From the NCBI GenBank assembly GCA_029222685.1, contig JARHVB010000038.1, positions 24,977 to 88,976 on the forward strand: 64,000 nt of DNA. Direction: 5' to 3'. The translations under genes and the position numbers were made by a program. Position 1 is the stretch's first letter, and each line of letters begins with the position of its first letter. Below, in pieces: positions 18,043 to 26,683 of this stretch. Below the pieces are notes generated by a model that saw only the letters and a program-made list of their open reading frames with translations, searched no databases and had not been told where the DNA came from. This DNA comes from Terripilifer ovatus. Lineage in GTDB: Bacteria; Pseudomonadota; Alphaproteobacteria; Rhizobiales; Beijerinckiaceae.

Positions 18043-19278
18043 ATGACAACCGAAATTCGCGTTCCAACCCTCGGCGAATCCGTGACGGAAGCGACCATTG
18101 GGAAGTGGTTCAAGAAGCCCGGCGACGCCGTGAAGGCCGACGAGCCCCTGCTTGAGCTCGAGACCGACAAGGTCACCCTCGAGGTCAACGCGCCGGCGGC
18201 CGGCGTGCTTGCGGAAGTCGTCGCCAAGGATGGCGAAACGGTTGCGGCCGGCGCCCTGCTCGGCCAGATCGAAGCTGGCGGCGCCGGCGCCGCCGCCGCG
18301 CCTGCCGCGAAGGCTGCTCCGGCCCCAGCCAAGACAGCCGCTGCTCCCGCTGCCGCGCCAGCGCCGGCTGCGAAAGCTGCCGATGCCATGCCTGCGTCTC
18401 CCGCGGCTGCGAAGATCGCCGCCGACAAGGGGGTGGATGTGAACGCGGTTGCCGGGTCCGGCAGGCGCGGCCAGGTGCTCAAGGGCGACGTGCTGGAAGC
18501 CGCCGGCGCGCCGAAGGCCGCGCTTGCGCCCGCGCCGGCTCCTGCCGTCGTGCGGGCGCCGTCGATCGCCGACGACGCCTCGCGCGAAGAGCGCGTGCGC
18601 ATGACCCGTCTGCGCCAGACCATCGCGCGCCGCCTGAAGGATGCGCAGAACACCGCCGCCATGCTGACGACGTTCAACGAGGTCGACATGACCGAAGTGC
18701 TGGCGCTGCGCGCCAAGTACAAGGATGTGTTCGAGAAGAAGCACGGCGTGAAGCTCGGCTTCATGGGCTTCTTCGTGAAGGCCTGTGTGCAGGCGCTGAA
18801 GGACATCCCGGCCGTCAACGCCGAGATCGACGCCGCTGATCTTATCTACAAGAACTACTATCACATCGGCATCGCGGTCGGCACCGACAAGGGCCTGGTC
18901 GTGCCGGTGGTGCGCGAGGCGGATCATCTGTCGCTGGCGCAGGTCGAAAAGACCATCGGCGATTTCGGCCGCCGCGCCCGTGACGGCCAGCTCAAGATAG
19001 ACGAGATGCAGGGCGGTACGTTCACCATCACCAACGGCGGCATCTACGGTTCGCTGATGTCGACGCCGATCCTCAACGCGCCGCAGTCGGGCATTCTCGG
19101 CATGCACAAGATCCAGGAGCGGCCGATGGTCGTCGGCGGCAAGATCGAAATCCGGCCGATGATGTATCTGGCGCTGTCCTACGATCACCGCATCGTCGAC
19201 GGCAAGGAAGCCGTCACCTTCCTGGTGCGCGTCAAGGAAGCGCTGGAAGATCCGGCACGGCTTGTTCTCGATCTCTGA
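18043..19278 (+). CDS. sucB: 2-oxoglutarate dehydrogenase E2, dihydrolipoyl succinyltransferase
   Basis: SucB forms the core of the 2-oxoglutarate dehydrogenase complex. The 411-residue protein has one lipoyl domain with Lys43 in the ELETDKVTLEV motif. An Ala/Pro-rich linker (about 85-120) follows, then a peripheral-subunit-binding domain (about 120-160, with VNAVAGSGRRGQVLKGD), and the catalytic domain with His382 and Asp386 in SYDHRIVDGKEA. A GTG six bases upstream is in frame; I prefer the ATG at 18043. It sits 89 bases after sucA and 116 bases before lpd. Confidence 0.97.
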   Translation: MTTEIRVPTLGESVTEATIGKWFKKPGDAVKADEPLLELETDKVTLEVNAPAAGVLAEVVAKDGETVAAGALLGQIEAGGAGAAAAPAAKAAPAPAKTAAAPAAAPAPAAKAADAMPASPAAAKIAADKGVDVNAVAGSGRRGQVLKGDVLEAAGAPKAALAPAPAPAVVRAPSIADDASREERVRMTRLRQTIARRLKDAQNTAAMLTTFNEVDMTEVLALRAKYKDVFEKKHGVKLGFMGFFVKACVQALKDIPAVNAEIDAADLIYKNYYHIGIAVGTDKGLVVPVVREADHLSLAQVEKTIGDFGRRARDGQLKIDEMQGGTFTITNGGIYGSLMSTPILNAPQSGILGMHKIQERPMVVGGKIEIRPMMYLALSYDHRIVDGKEAVTFLVRVKEALEDPARLVLDL

Positions 19279-19394
19279 TCCGGCATCTGCCGGTTGTTTC
19301 AAACTCGCTGCGCCGCAGGCGTAACGAGACGACATATGGGCGCGGACCGCCGGATCATCCGGCGCCGGTCTGCGTCGAGACCTGAGGTTCTGTC

Positions 19395-20798
19395 ATGGCC
19401 TATGATCTGATTGTTATCGGCACCGGCCCCGGCGGCTATGTCTGCGCCATTCGCGCAGCGCAGCTCGGGCTCAAGGTCGCCGTTGTCGAAAAGCGCAAGA
19501 CCCTCGGCGGCACCTGCCTGAACATCGGCTGCATTCCCTCCAAGGCGGTCCTGCACGCGTCTGAAATGTTCGAGCAGGCGGGCCATGACTTCCCGGCCTT
19601 CGGTGTGGTCGTCGGCAAGCCGAAGCTCGATATGGCCGCTTTCATGAAGCACAAGGACGATACGGTGGCGTCGAACGTCAACGGCGTCGCCTATCTGATG
19701 AAGAAGAACAAGATCGACACGGTCTTCGGCACCGGCACGATCACCGCGCCGGGCAAGGTCGATGTGACCGGAGAGGACGGCAAGACGCAGTCGCTGGAAG
19801 CCAAGAACATCGTCATCGCCACGGGCTCGGATGTGGCAACGCCGCCTGGCGTGAAGGTGGAGTTCGACGAGAAGACGATCGTCTCTTCGACGGGCGGTCT
19901 GTCGCTCGCCAAGGTGCCGGGCAAGATGATCATCGTCGGCGCCGGCGTCATCGGTCTCGAACTCGGCTCCGTCTGGCGCCGTCTCGGCACCGAGGTCACG
20001 GTCGTCGAATTCCTCGATCGCATCCTGCCGGGCATGGATGGCGAAGTCGCCAAGCAGGCGCAGCGTCTCCTGGAACGTCAGGGCTTCGCCTTCAAACTGT
20101 CGTCCAAGGTCACGGCGGTCGAGAAGGGCAAGTCGGGCGCGTCCGTCACCTTCGAGCCGGTTGCTGGCGGCGAGGCGACCAAGCTCGATGCCGATGTGGT
20201 GCTCGTCGCCACCGGCCGGAGGCCGTATACGGATGGTCTCGGCCTTGAGAAGGTCGGCGTCGCGCTGGAGCGCGGCCGGGTCGTCATCGACAATAACTTC
20301 CGCACGAATGTGGCGGGCATCTATGCGATCGGCGATGTGGTGCGCGGTCCGATGCTCGCGCACAAGGCTGAGGACGAAGGCATGGCGACGGCGGAGATCA
20401 TCGCCGGCCAGCATGGTCATGTGAACTACGACGTCATCCCCGGCGTCGTCTATACGACACCCGAGATCGCCGGTATCGGCAAGACCGAGGAAGAGCTGAA
20501 GGCCGCCGGCGTCGCCTACAATGTCGGCAAGTTCCCAATGAGCGCCAACGGCCGCGCCCGCGCCATGCGCGCCACTGACGGTTTCGTCAAGATCCTGGCC
20601 GATGCCAAGACGGACCGCGTGCTGGGCGCTCACATCGTCGGTTTCGCAGCCGGCGAGCTGATTGCCGAATGCGCGGTACTGATGGAATTCAGCGGTTCGT
20701 CGGAAGACCTGGCGCGCACCTGCCACGCGCATCCGACGATTTCAGAATCGGTGAAGGAAGCAGCGCTCGGCGTCGAGAAGCGCTCGATTCATATTTAG
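19395..20798 (+). CDS. lpd: dihydrolipoyl dehydrogenase (E3)
   Basis: Lpd reoxidises the dihydrolipoyl group of SucB with FAD and NAD. The 467-residue sequence has the FAD motif IGTGPGGYVCA, the redox disulfide Cys41/Cys46 in GGTCLNIGCIPSK, the NAD motif IVGAGVIGLELGSVW and the C-terminal catalytic CHAHPTISE. It is the last gene of the mdh-suc group, and a stem-loop followed by a T-rich stretch lies just downstream. Confidence 0.98.
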   Translation: MAYDLIVIGTGPGGYVCAIRAAQLGLKVAVVEKRKTLGGTCLNIGCIPSKAVLHASEMFEQAGHDFPAFGVVVGKPKLDMAAFMKHKDDTVASNVNGVAYLMKKNKIDTVFGTGTITAPGKVDVTGEDGKTQSLEAKNIVIATGSDVATPPGVKVEFDEKTIVSSTGGLSLAKVPGKMIIVGAGVIGLELGSVWRRLGTEVTVVEFLDRILPGMDGEVAKQAQRLLERQGFAFKLSSKVTAVEKGKSGASVTFEPVAGGEATKLDADVVLVATGRRPYTDGLGLEKVGVALERGRVVIDNNFRTNVAGIYAIGDVVRGPMLAHKAEDEGMATAEIIAGQHGHVNYDVIPGVVYTTPEIAGIGKTEEELKAAGVAYNVGKFPMSANGRARAMRATDGFVKILADAKTDRVLGAHIVGFAAGELIAECAVLMEFSGSSEDLARTCHAHPTISESVKEAALGVEKRSIHI

Positions 20799-20814
20799 GG
20801 TGGCGCAGCTTTAT

Positions 20815-20850
20815 CCTTCTCCCGTGGAACGGGAGAAGGGTTTGCGCTTT
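20815..20850 (+). terminator. terminator after lpd, built on a family D hairpin
   Basis: A perfect 10-bp stem (CCTTCTCCCG at 20815-20824, CGGGAGAAGG at 20830-20839) with a five-base loop is followed by GTTTGCGCTTTT. It stands 16 bases after the lpd stop codon and 10 bases beyond the converging gene on the minus strand. The hairpin is the same as in the family D repeats, so a repeat appears to be working as an intrinsic terminator. Confidence 0.65.
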
Positions 20851-21842
20851 TACTGCAGCAACTCACTCGCCAGCTTCACCAGCGGCGCTGGCGTGCGATA
20901 GGCCTTGTCGACGATTTTCTCCACATTGGCGCCTGACACGGGTCTTACTTCGAGGCCGCTCTTCTGCGCGGCGGCGAGAAGCTCCGGATCTGCCGTTGCT
21001 GACGCGAATGCTTTTCTCAATTCGTCGACCCTCGCCTTCGGCGTGCCGGGCGGCGCGGCATAGGGCCAGGCCATGGCCTGGCGGGCGAAGATGAGTTCGA
21101 GGGCGCTGCGTTGATCTTCCGTTTTGGCGAAGTCCTGAGCCAGCGGCACGTTGGGCAGATCGGGATGTTTGGTCAGGCCCAGTTGCACCAGCACACGCAT
21201 CTTGCCGTTCGAGACAAGATCGCCATGCAGCGCCTGCAGGCTCGACCAGGACCAGCCGCAGCGGCCCGCGACTTCGCCGCGTTCCATCGCCAGGCTGATC
21301 TCATTGCCGCCCGGATAGCCGTTGATGATCTTGAGCTGCGTGCCAAGAACGCCGTTCAGGACGGTTGGAAAAATAAACGTATCGCCGCCGGCTCCGCTCG
21401 CGCCCACGGTCAAGGGCTGCCTCTGCAGGTCCTCGAACGTCTTGATGTTCGATGAGCTCATGGCGACGCAGACACTCACTTCGTCATTCATGCTACCGAT
21501 CCAGTTGAAGCTTCTCCCGTCGGGAAATGTCTTTGCCGGATTGAGCAGGCGTTCGAAGGCAATGCCGCGGCCGAACGTGCCGATGACCGAGCCGTCCTTG
21601 GCGGCGACACGATCAAGCCAGGTGGCGAGCGTCATGCCTCCGGCGCCCGCCATGTTCTTTACGACAACGGCGGGAGAACCCGGACGATGCTGGCCGATAG
21701 AGCGCGACAGGAGCCGTGCGTAGGTATCGTAGCCGGCACCGACACTGGTGCCGACATAGATTTCAAGTGTCTTGATTTGCGCATGGGCCGTCGGGCTGAT
21801 CGCACAGCACAACAGCGTTGCCAGCATTATTGTCCGCCGCAT
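20850..21842 (-). CDS. TTT/Bug-family periplasmic substrate-binding protein
   Basis: The 330-residue protein has a signal peptide ending near PTAHA at residue 21 and the fold of Bug (tripartite tricarboxylate transporter) solute receptors, with VVKNMAGAGGM and the GYPGGNEISLAMERGEV region. Such proteins bind small carboxylates in the periplasm. GGAGGAA precedes the ATG. No TctA or TctB membrane partner is present in the window, so it is an orphan receptor. It is the last gene of a minus-strand group with an amidohydrolase and a cupin; the ligand may be the substrate of those enzymes, but this is inference. Confidence 0.85.
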   Translation of the reverse strand: MRRTIMLATLLCCAISPTAHAQIKTLEIYVGTSVGAGYDTYARLLSRSIGQHRPGSPAVVVKNMAGAGGMTLATWLDRVAAKDGSVIGTFGRGIAFERLLNPAKTFPDGRSFNWIGSMNDEVSVCVAMSSSNIKTFEDLQRQPLTVGASGAGGDTFIFPTVLNGVLGTQLKIINGYPGGNEISLAMERGEVAGRCGWSWSSLQALHGDLVSNGKMRVLVQLGLTKHPDLPNVPLAQDFAKTEDQRSALELIFARQAMAWPYAAPPGTPKARVDELRKAFASATADPELLAAAQKSGLEVRPVSGANVEKIVDKAYRTPAPLVKLASELLQ

Positions 21843-21884
21843 GAGGCATTTCCTCCCGGGCGCTTTGGTGCGCCCATTATGTCT

Positions 21885-22991
21885 TTAAAGCTTCAGGCCG
21901 AACAGCTTGATGGCGTTGTCGCGGATGAGACGCTGCCGCTTGTCTTCGGGAAGGCCCTGGAGGTGGAACTCGACGACTTCGCGGGAGTGGGGGAACGTCA
22001 TGTTGAAATGCGGATAGTCGTTCGACCACATGCAATTCTTCTCGCCCCACCACGGGAAGGCGCGCGTGCCCACATAGTCTTCCAGGAATGTGCCGTAGAC
22101 GTGCTCGTTGAAGATCTCACTGGGCTTGCGCTTGATCGGGAAGTCATCGGTGCGGCGGAAGCGGTCGAAGTAATAATCCCACTGCTGCAGCAGGAAGGGC
22201 AGCCATCCGATTTCGCTCTCAGCGAGCAGCAGACGCAGGTTCGGATGCCGGTCGAAGGCGCCCGAGAAGATGAAATCGAAGAGGGTATTGGCCGAATCAT
22301 CCTGCTTGCGGTTGACGGCGTTGCGCACGCGCTCGACGCCGCGCGCCTTGCCGCCCTCCTTGGTGTAGGAGTGCCCGGTCAGGATATGACAGATCACCGG
22401 CTGTCCGGCCTCGGCGCAGGCGGCCCACAGCGGATCGTAATGATCGGACGTGAAGGGAAGCTCGGGATCCGGCACCTGCCACAGCATGGCGCCCTTGAGG
22501 CCCATGCTCTGGGCGCGGTCGAACTCCTTCAAGGTCGCCTTCATGTCGTAGACGGAGAGGCACGGCGAACCATAGAGGCGCCTGGAGTCCGTCTTGCAGA
22601 AATTGGCGATCCAGTCGTTGTAGAGCCTGAAGGCCTCGTGCTGGGTTTCGTGGTCGTCGATGCCGAACAGCGCCATACCGTAGTTCGGGAACAGGATCTC
22701 GGCCTCGACGCCGTCCGTATCCTGATCGCGCAGGCGAAGCGCGGGATCACTGGCGCCGGGCGGCGAGTTGCGGAACGCGACCTTCGGCAGGTGCGCCTGC
22801 AACCGTTTGGGCAGCTCCAGCCAGAGCTCGTCGGGCTCCATGACATGGGCGTCGGTGGAGATCATCTTCGGCATGGCCGCCACCGCGGCGGACGTCATGT
22901 CGGCGCCGACGACGGTGCGCTGCGGGAACGTGCTGGCCTGTTCCAATGACATGCCTGCGAATTTACGGGCGTCTGCGACGATCTCGGGCAT
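21885..22991 (-). CDS. amidohydrolase 2 (ACMSD-like) family hydrolase or decarboxylase
   Basis: This 368-residue protein is a metal-dependent TIM-barrel amidohydrolase of the amidohydrolase 2 family. I see DAHVMEPDELW near residues 47-57, a histidine in ICHILTGHS, a glutamate in LLLAESEIGWLP and the late aspartate in MWSNDYPHFNMTFPHS. Family members decarboxylate or hydrolyse aromatic and carboxylic compounds. The first motif is DxH rather than HxH. GGAAAG lies before the ATG. It lies 43 bases upstream of the binding-protein gene and 40 bases downstream of a cupin, so the three form an operon. The substrate is unknown. Confidence 0.83.
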   Translation of the reverse strand: MPEIVADARKFAGMSLEQASTFPQRTVVGADMTSAAVAAMPKMISTDAHVMEPDELWLELPKRLQAHLPKVAFRNSPPGASDPALRLRDQDTDGVEAEILFPNYGMALFGIDDHETQHEAFRLYNDWIANFCKTDSRRLYGSPCLSVYDMKATLKEFDRAQSMGLKGAMLWQVPDPELPFTSDHYDPLWAACAEAGQPVICHILTGHSYTKEGGKARGVERVRNAVNRKQDDSANTLFDFIFSGAFDRHPNLRLLLAESEIGWLPFLLQQWDYYFDRFRRTDDFPIKRKPSEIFNEHVYGTFLEDYVGTRAFPWWGEKNCMWSNDYPHFNMTFPHSREVVEFHLQGLPEDKRQRLIRDNAIKLFGLKL

Positions 22992-23031
22992 CTGCTTTCC
23001 TTACCTGGATTGTTGTTGATCGGGAGCGGGT

Positions 23032-23568
23032 TCAGCGGGGCGAAGGCGAGAAGAACTTGCCTTCAGCGAAGACGCTCTGCTTGCCGCTCTCGCCGTTCTG
23101 GGTGCTGCGGCCGGCCTTCACCGCTCCGCTGGCGTCGAGCGTCTGCTCCGATACATCCTTGGGTGTGCCAAATCTTGTCAGGCGGTCGAGGCCGGTCACC
23201 TTGCGGTTGCCGCCGCCGACTCTCAGCAAAACGAGGTTTTCGGCTGTGTCCGCCTCGAACTTGTAGGCGGACCCTTTGGGGATCATGACGCCTTCGTGCA
23301 GGCCGACGATTTCGGTGTGGCCGTCGCCGAAGGTGAAGGTGGCCTTGCCCTGCATGACGACGAAGGCGTGATCCTCGCCCTGATGCGCATGAAGCGCGTT
23401 CTCGCCGCCGCTGGCATAGACCTTGAGGGCGAGCCAGAGATTCTCGGCCGTCGACAGGTTCTCGTAGGTCGTGCCTTGTTCGAGCATGGGAACGTCGCGC
23501 ATCGTGAAGATGACAGGGCCGTCGGTCGCCGGCGTCAGCTCCCGTTTTGTATTTCGCGTCACGCCCAT
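23032..23568 (-). CDS. cupin-domain protein
   Basis: This 178-residue protein has a single clear cupin motif with metal ligands His60, His62, Glu65 or His67 in ALHAHQGEDHAFVVMQG. A second conserved stretch, GLHEGVMIPKGSAYKFEA, follows. Cupins of this size can be small dioxygenases, isomerases or ligand sensors. I start at 23568, with GGGAG about seven bases upstream; an ATG at 23598 is in frame. It heads the group cupin, amidohydrolase, binding protein and is divergent from the LysR gene, with a palindrome between them. Confidence 0.82.
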   Translation of the reverse strand: MGVTRNTKRELTPATDGPVIFTMRDVPMLEQGTTYENLSTAENLWLALKVYASGGENALHAHQGEDHAFVVMQGKATFTFGDGHTEIVGLHEGVMIPKGSAYKFEADTAENLVLLRVGGGNRKVTGLDRLTRFGTPKDVSEQTLDASGAVKAGRSTQNGESGKQSVFAEGKFFSPSPR

Positions 23569-23655
23569 GGTGCTCTCCCGTCGCTTTGGCTTGGCCACTG
23601 ATTGGGCGCCAAAATGGGTGCAAAACGGTTGCCCCTCCAGAACGATTGTCTTAAT

Positions 23656-23678
23656 GGGTATACGAAAACCTTATACCC
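23656..23678. promoter_or_regulatory. candidate LysR operator, GGGTATA-N9-TATACCC
   Basis: Perfect 7-bp arms GGGTATA (23656-23662) and TATACCC (23672-23678) with a nine-base spacer lie 22 bases before the LysR start codon and about 90 bases upstream of the cupin start. The form and the divergent position match LysR-type binding sites. Binding by the adjacent LysR protein is inferred. Confidence 0.6.
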
Positions 23679-23699
23679 CTCGGCGCGGCGGGGAATATC

Positions 23700-24728
23700 A
23701 TGGGAGCGGAAGATCGAATCACGCTAAAGCAGATCCGCTATTTCGTGGCGGTCTACGAAAGCCATTCGCTCAGCCGGGCCGCCACCCACGTCAACGTATC
23801 CCAGCCGGCGCTCGGAACCCAGATCAAGGCGCTGGAACAGAACCTCGGCGTGCAACTGTTCGAGCGAACGCCCTCGGGCCTGTTGCCGAAACCGGCCGCG
23901 CATACCTTCGCGAAATCGGCGCAGCTCATTCTCGAAAACCTGAAGGACGCGCGGCTGGAAATCGATCGTCTGTCGAGTGCGGCGCCCATCGACCTGCGCC
24001 TGGGCGTGACGACGACGAGCGGCCGCGAACTGGCCGGCTCGCTGTTGCGGGACGCCAACCGGACCGGCGCGAAGGGCCGCTACAATCTCACCCTGTTCGA
24101 GGGGCGCAGCGACGAACTGCTCGGTCTTCTGAGAAGCAGGAAGATCGATGCCGCCTTGAGTTACGAGGGCTCCAGCGAAGCGCGCTGCGAGGTCGTGCCG
24201 CTATACCTCGAAGAGTTCGTGCTGGTGGGCGCGCCAAATGTGATGAAGGGCCTCAGCGGCGCCGTCGCGTTGGAGGAGATAGAGGGCATCCCGCTCGTCG
24301 CCAGCCCGGCAGAGCAGGGCAGCCGGCCGTTTCTCAAGCGCGCGGCGGACGAGCGCGGCGCACGCTTGAACATCGACGTTGAAGTCTCCTCCGCCACGAT
24401 CAAGGCTGAAATGCTGCTGCATCACCAGAAATGCATGATCGTTCCGAAAGGCAGGTTCCTGAACGAGATCAAGCAGGGCAGGCTCGCGGTGGTACGCTTC
24501 GCGCCGCCGCTGACGCGAACGATGACATTGTTCATGGCCGGCGGCATCGTGCTGCACGCGCGCAAGTTCCTGCGCCGCGCCGTGCAGAATGCCGTCCATG
24601 AGCGCATGAAGCAGGTTCAGCTCGGATGGAGTGCGATCGAGGATCAGGCGAAGGCATCGAAGGGTAGATTGCCGGCAGACAAAAGAGCTCTGCAAGCGAG
24701 AACAAGCTTCCGGAAGCCCTCATCCTGA
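23700..24728 (+). CDS. LysR-family transcriptional regulator
   Basis: The 342-residue protein has a LysR winged-helix domain at the N-terminus (RYFVAVYESHSLSRAATHV, then SQPALGTQIKALEQNLG) and a periplasmic-binding-like effector domain. It is divergent from the cupin-amidohydrolase-binding-protein group and probably controls it. The C-terminus is odd: the last residues FRKPSS and the TGA stop lie inside a family B repeat beginning near 24711. The extension past about residue 320 (KASKGRLPADKRALQARTS) looks unlike the family, so the repeat insertion may have replaced the original end. Confidence 0.9.
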   Translation: MGAEDRITLKQIRYFVAVYESHSLSRAATHVNVSQPALGTQIKALEQNLGVQLFERTPSGLLPKPAAHTFAKSAQLILENLKDARLEIDRLSSAAPIDLRLGVTTTSGRELAGSLLRDANRTGAKGRYNLTLFEGRSDELLGLLRSRKIDAALSYEGSSEARCEVVPLYLEEFVLVGAPNVMKGLSGAVALEEIEGIPLVASPAEQGSRPFLKRAADERGARLNIDVEVSSATIKAEMLLHHQKCMIVPKGRFLNEIKQGRLAVVRFAPPLTRTMTLFMAGGIVLHARKFLRRAVQNAVHERMKQVQLGWSAIEDQAKASKGRLPADKRALQARTSFRKPSS

Positions 24729-25209
24729 CGAGCGCGCACAGCGCGCGTCTCGAAGGACGGGGCGTCATGCGGCATGCCTCAAGTCTCGCTTGAAGCAGGC
24801 GAGGTGCTTGGCGCAGCCCGACCAAAGTCATCTCTCTTGTCAACTCTTTCGACAGACAAGGAGGACACCGTGCGTACAAATTGGTGGCGCGAGCTACGCA
24901 GCGCTGGGCGCCCGAATTGATGAAACGGTCGTCCGTCAAGGATGCTTCTGGACGCGCAGCAACGGCATTGAAAGAAAAGGGACATATAGAATGGGGCCAA
25001 CTCAGCCCGATTGGGTGCATCCGTGCGGTGCTATTTCCTGATTGGACTTTGCAGAAGCCCCAGGTGCTAAGCAGAATACCAGCACCTTCGAGTGGCAAGG
25101 GAACTGCGAACGCAATGGTTACGCGGAAGTAGTATCGACAGGCTGCGGCATGACGCCGCCGTCCTTCGAGACGCACCTTTCAGGCGCTCCTCAGGATGGA
25201 GGGCTTTTG
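24711..25209. repeat. family B repeat, long form with about 360 bp between its arms
   Basis: The left arm (24711-24778) carries GAAGCCCTCATCCTGA, GTCTCGAAGGACGGGG and CGTCATGCGGCATGCC. The right arm (25141-25209) carries the reverse complement of these (GCGGCATGACGCC, GTCCTTCGAGACG, CTCCTCAGGATGGAGGGC). Other family B copies have only about 80 bp between arms; here about 360 bp of unique DNA lies inside. This covers most of the 507-bp stretch between the LysR gene and the DUF4337 gene, in which I see no convincing protein gene apart from a possible 16-codon leader. Confidence 0.75.
24870..24920 (+). CDS. possible 16-residue leader peptide with a strong ribosome site
   Basis: A GTG codon five bases after a perfect AAGGAGG opens a 16-codon frame, VRTNWWRELRSAGRPN, then TGA. 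It lies between the arms of the long family B repeat. Such a strong ribosome site is unusual in a stretch with no other gene, and the peptide has two adjacent tryptophans, as attenuator leader peptides do. No downstream biosynthetic gene or terminator pair supports attenuation, so this may be a relic or chance. Confidence 0.25.
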   Translation: MRTNWWRELRSAGRPN

Positions 25210-25235
25210 TTGGTTTGCGACAGCCGGCAATCGGG

Positions 25236-25826
25236 TCAGTGCAGCAGATGCAGGATGTCCGGCTTCAGCAGCGCAAGCAGCATCACGAGCACCGACAGGC
25301 CGCCGAGACCGCCCGCTATCCAGGCCAGCATGGCGATGCCGGTGATGATCATCGCCGAGGCCAGCACGATGCCGATCTGCAAGAACGCCGACGACACTTC
25401 AAAGAGCTCGTTGCGCGCGCGCTCGTGATCGCGCTTTTGTTCGGCGACCTTGGCGCGCGCCGCCAGCTCCTTGCGGCCTTCGTTGGTCGAGGGCTCGGTC
25501 TCGTAGCGGTCCGCTGTCTGCTTCCAGTCGGCGATGCGTTTTTCCATCGCGCTCTTCACCGGGCCGTCCGCGGCGAGGCCGAGCTGCGATTCCATCTGCT
25601 CGGCGGCCACCTGAACAGTGGTGCGGCGGACCGTCTTGGCCTGGAAGAAGGCCCACAGATCTGAAGCTTCGAGATTGTGGATGACGGCCTCGCGCTCTGC
25701 ATATTTGCCGCCCATTTCGGAGAAGGCCAGCAAGAGGGCGAGAATGGCGATCAGCAGCGCCACGCCCTTGTGACCACCGCCGCCCTCCTCGGCCCCGTGA
25801 CCGTGACCATGGCCATGACCTGACAT
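25236..25826 (-). CDS. DUF4337 membrane protein
   Basis: This 196-residue protein begins with a His/Gly-rich head (SGHGHGHGHGAEEGGGG), then a membrane helix at about 20-38, a charged mostly helical middle with the family block LEASDLWAFFQAKTVRRT, and two C-terminal helices at about 148-170 and 176-190. This is the DUF4337 layout. GGGAG lies before the ATG. The His-rich head could bind metal, but the family has no known function. It is divergent from the next membrane protein gene. Confidence 0.82.
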   Translation of the reverse strand: MSGHGHGHGHGAEEGGGGHKGVALLIAILALLLAFSEMGGKYAEREAVIHNLEASDLWAFFQAKTVRRTTVQVAAEQMESQLGLAADGPVKSAMEKRIADWKQTADRYETEPSTNEGRKELAARAKVAEQKRDHERARNELFEVSSAFLQIGIVLASAMIITGIAMLAWIAGGLGGLSVLVMLLALLKPDILHLLH

Positions 25827-25972
25827 GTGCGCTCCCTCACAACACGAATCGAACCAGTGGAAAATACAGGTGTAGTTTGCCGGGCCGCCGTAGCAAGCCT
25901 CTTTGCGACGCGAGATCCGATTAAAGCAATGGATTTCTGTAACTTCGCCACAATTTCATGACGGAATGACGC

Positions 25973-26527
25973 ATGCACACGCTCAGACGCCTGCCGCTTT
26001 ACATCATTGCCGCGATCTTCATTTTCGAGGCCTGGATCTGGGACAGTTTCCATGCGCTCGGCATGGCGATCGTCCGTGCGCTGCCGTTCGAACGGCTGAA
26101 GGCCGCCGTCGTCGCTTTCGTCGAGCGCCTGCCACCCTATGCGGCGCTGTGCCTGTTCTGCATCCCGGCGATCGTCATCTTTCCGTTCAAGATCGCGGCG
26201 CTGTGGCTGATCGCCCATGGCCATCTCGTGCTCGGCTGCGGCATGTTCTTTGCCGCCAAGGTCGCGGGTGTCGGCGCGGCGGCATTTATCTTCGATCTGA
26301 CGTCGGCAAAACTGATGACCCTGCCGTGGTTCACGACGCTCTATGCCAAAGTGATGGAATGGCGCGACTGGGCGCATAGCCTCGTCGATCCCTACAAGGA
26401 GAAGGTGAAGGCCTTCGTGCAGGAGCAGCGGCAAAAGGCGCTCGCCTTGTTCAGGTCGAACGGCCGCAGCGATTTTCTGCGCACGGTGACGCGCCTGCGG
26501 CAGCGCATCCGGCGGGCGCGGACATAG
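25973..26527 (+). CDS. conserved membrane protein, function unknown
   Basis: This 184-residue protein has hydrophobic segments at about 8-35, 58-80 and 83-103, and a positively charged C-terminal tail (SLVDPYKEKVKAFVQEQR onward) rich in Lys and Arg. I do not recognise a named domain; it looks like a conserved alphaproteobacterial inner-membrane protein. It stands alone between DUF4337, divergent, and a family A repeat, which starts 35 bases after its stop. Confidence 0.72.
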   Translation: MHTLRRLPLYIIAAIFIFEAWIWDSFHALGMAIVRALPFERLKAAVVAFVERLPPYAALCLFCIPAIVIFPFKIAALWLIAHGHLVLGCGMFFAAKVAGVGAAAFIFDLTSAKLMTLPWFTTLYAKVMEWRDWAHSLVDPYKEKVKAFVQEQRQKALALFRSNGRSDFLRTVTRLRQRIRRART

Positions 26528-26561
26528 GCCTTACTCTGTTGATCCTGCTTCAGCCTTGGTG

Positions 26562-26678
26562 TGTCATTCCCGCCAAGCGAAGCGCAGAGCGGGAATCCAG
26601 AGGCAACGTGACGACCCGACATTGTACAATTGGCCTCTGGCTTCCCGCTCGCCCGCTTTGCGGGCGTCGGGAATGACA
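26562..26678. repeat. family A palindromic repeat (copy 2)
   Basis: A 117-bp element with perfect termini TGTCATTCCCG and CGGGAATGACA, very similar to copy 1 in its left half (CCAAGCGAAGCGCAGAGCGG). It fills the gap between two converging genes; its right end is six bases from the xerC stop codon. Confidence 0.85.
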
Positions 26679-26683
26679 GACGG

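Noticed and set aside
24870..24920. trp attenuator leader
   Set aside because: Two adjacent tryptophans and a strong ribosome site are suggestive, but no trp gene and no terminator/antiterminator pair follow.
24631..25132. Overlapping frames of 83 to 136 codons after the LysR gene
   Set aside because: They run through the family B arms and unrelated unique DNA, have no family similarity and lack ribosome sites.
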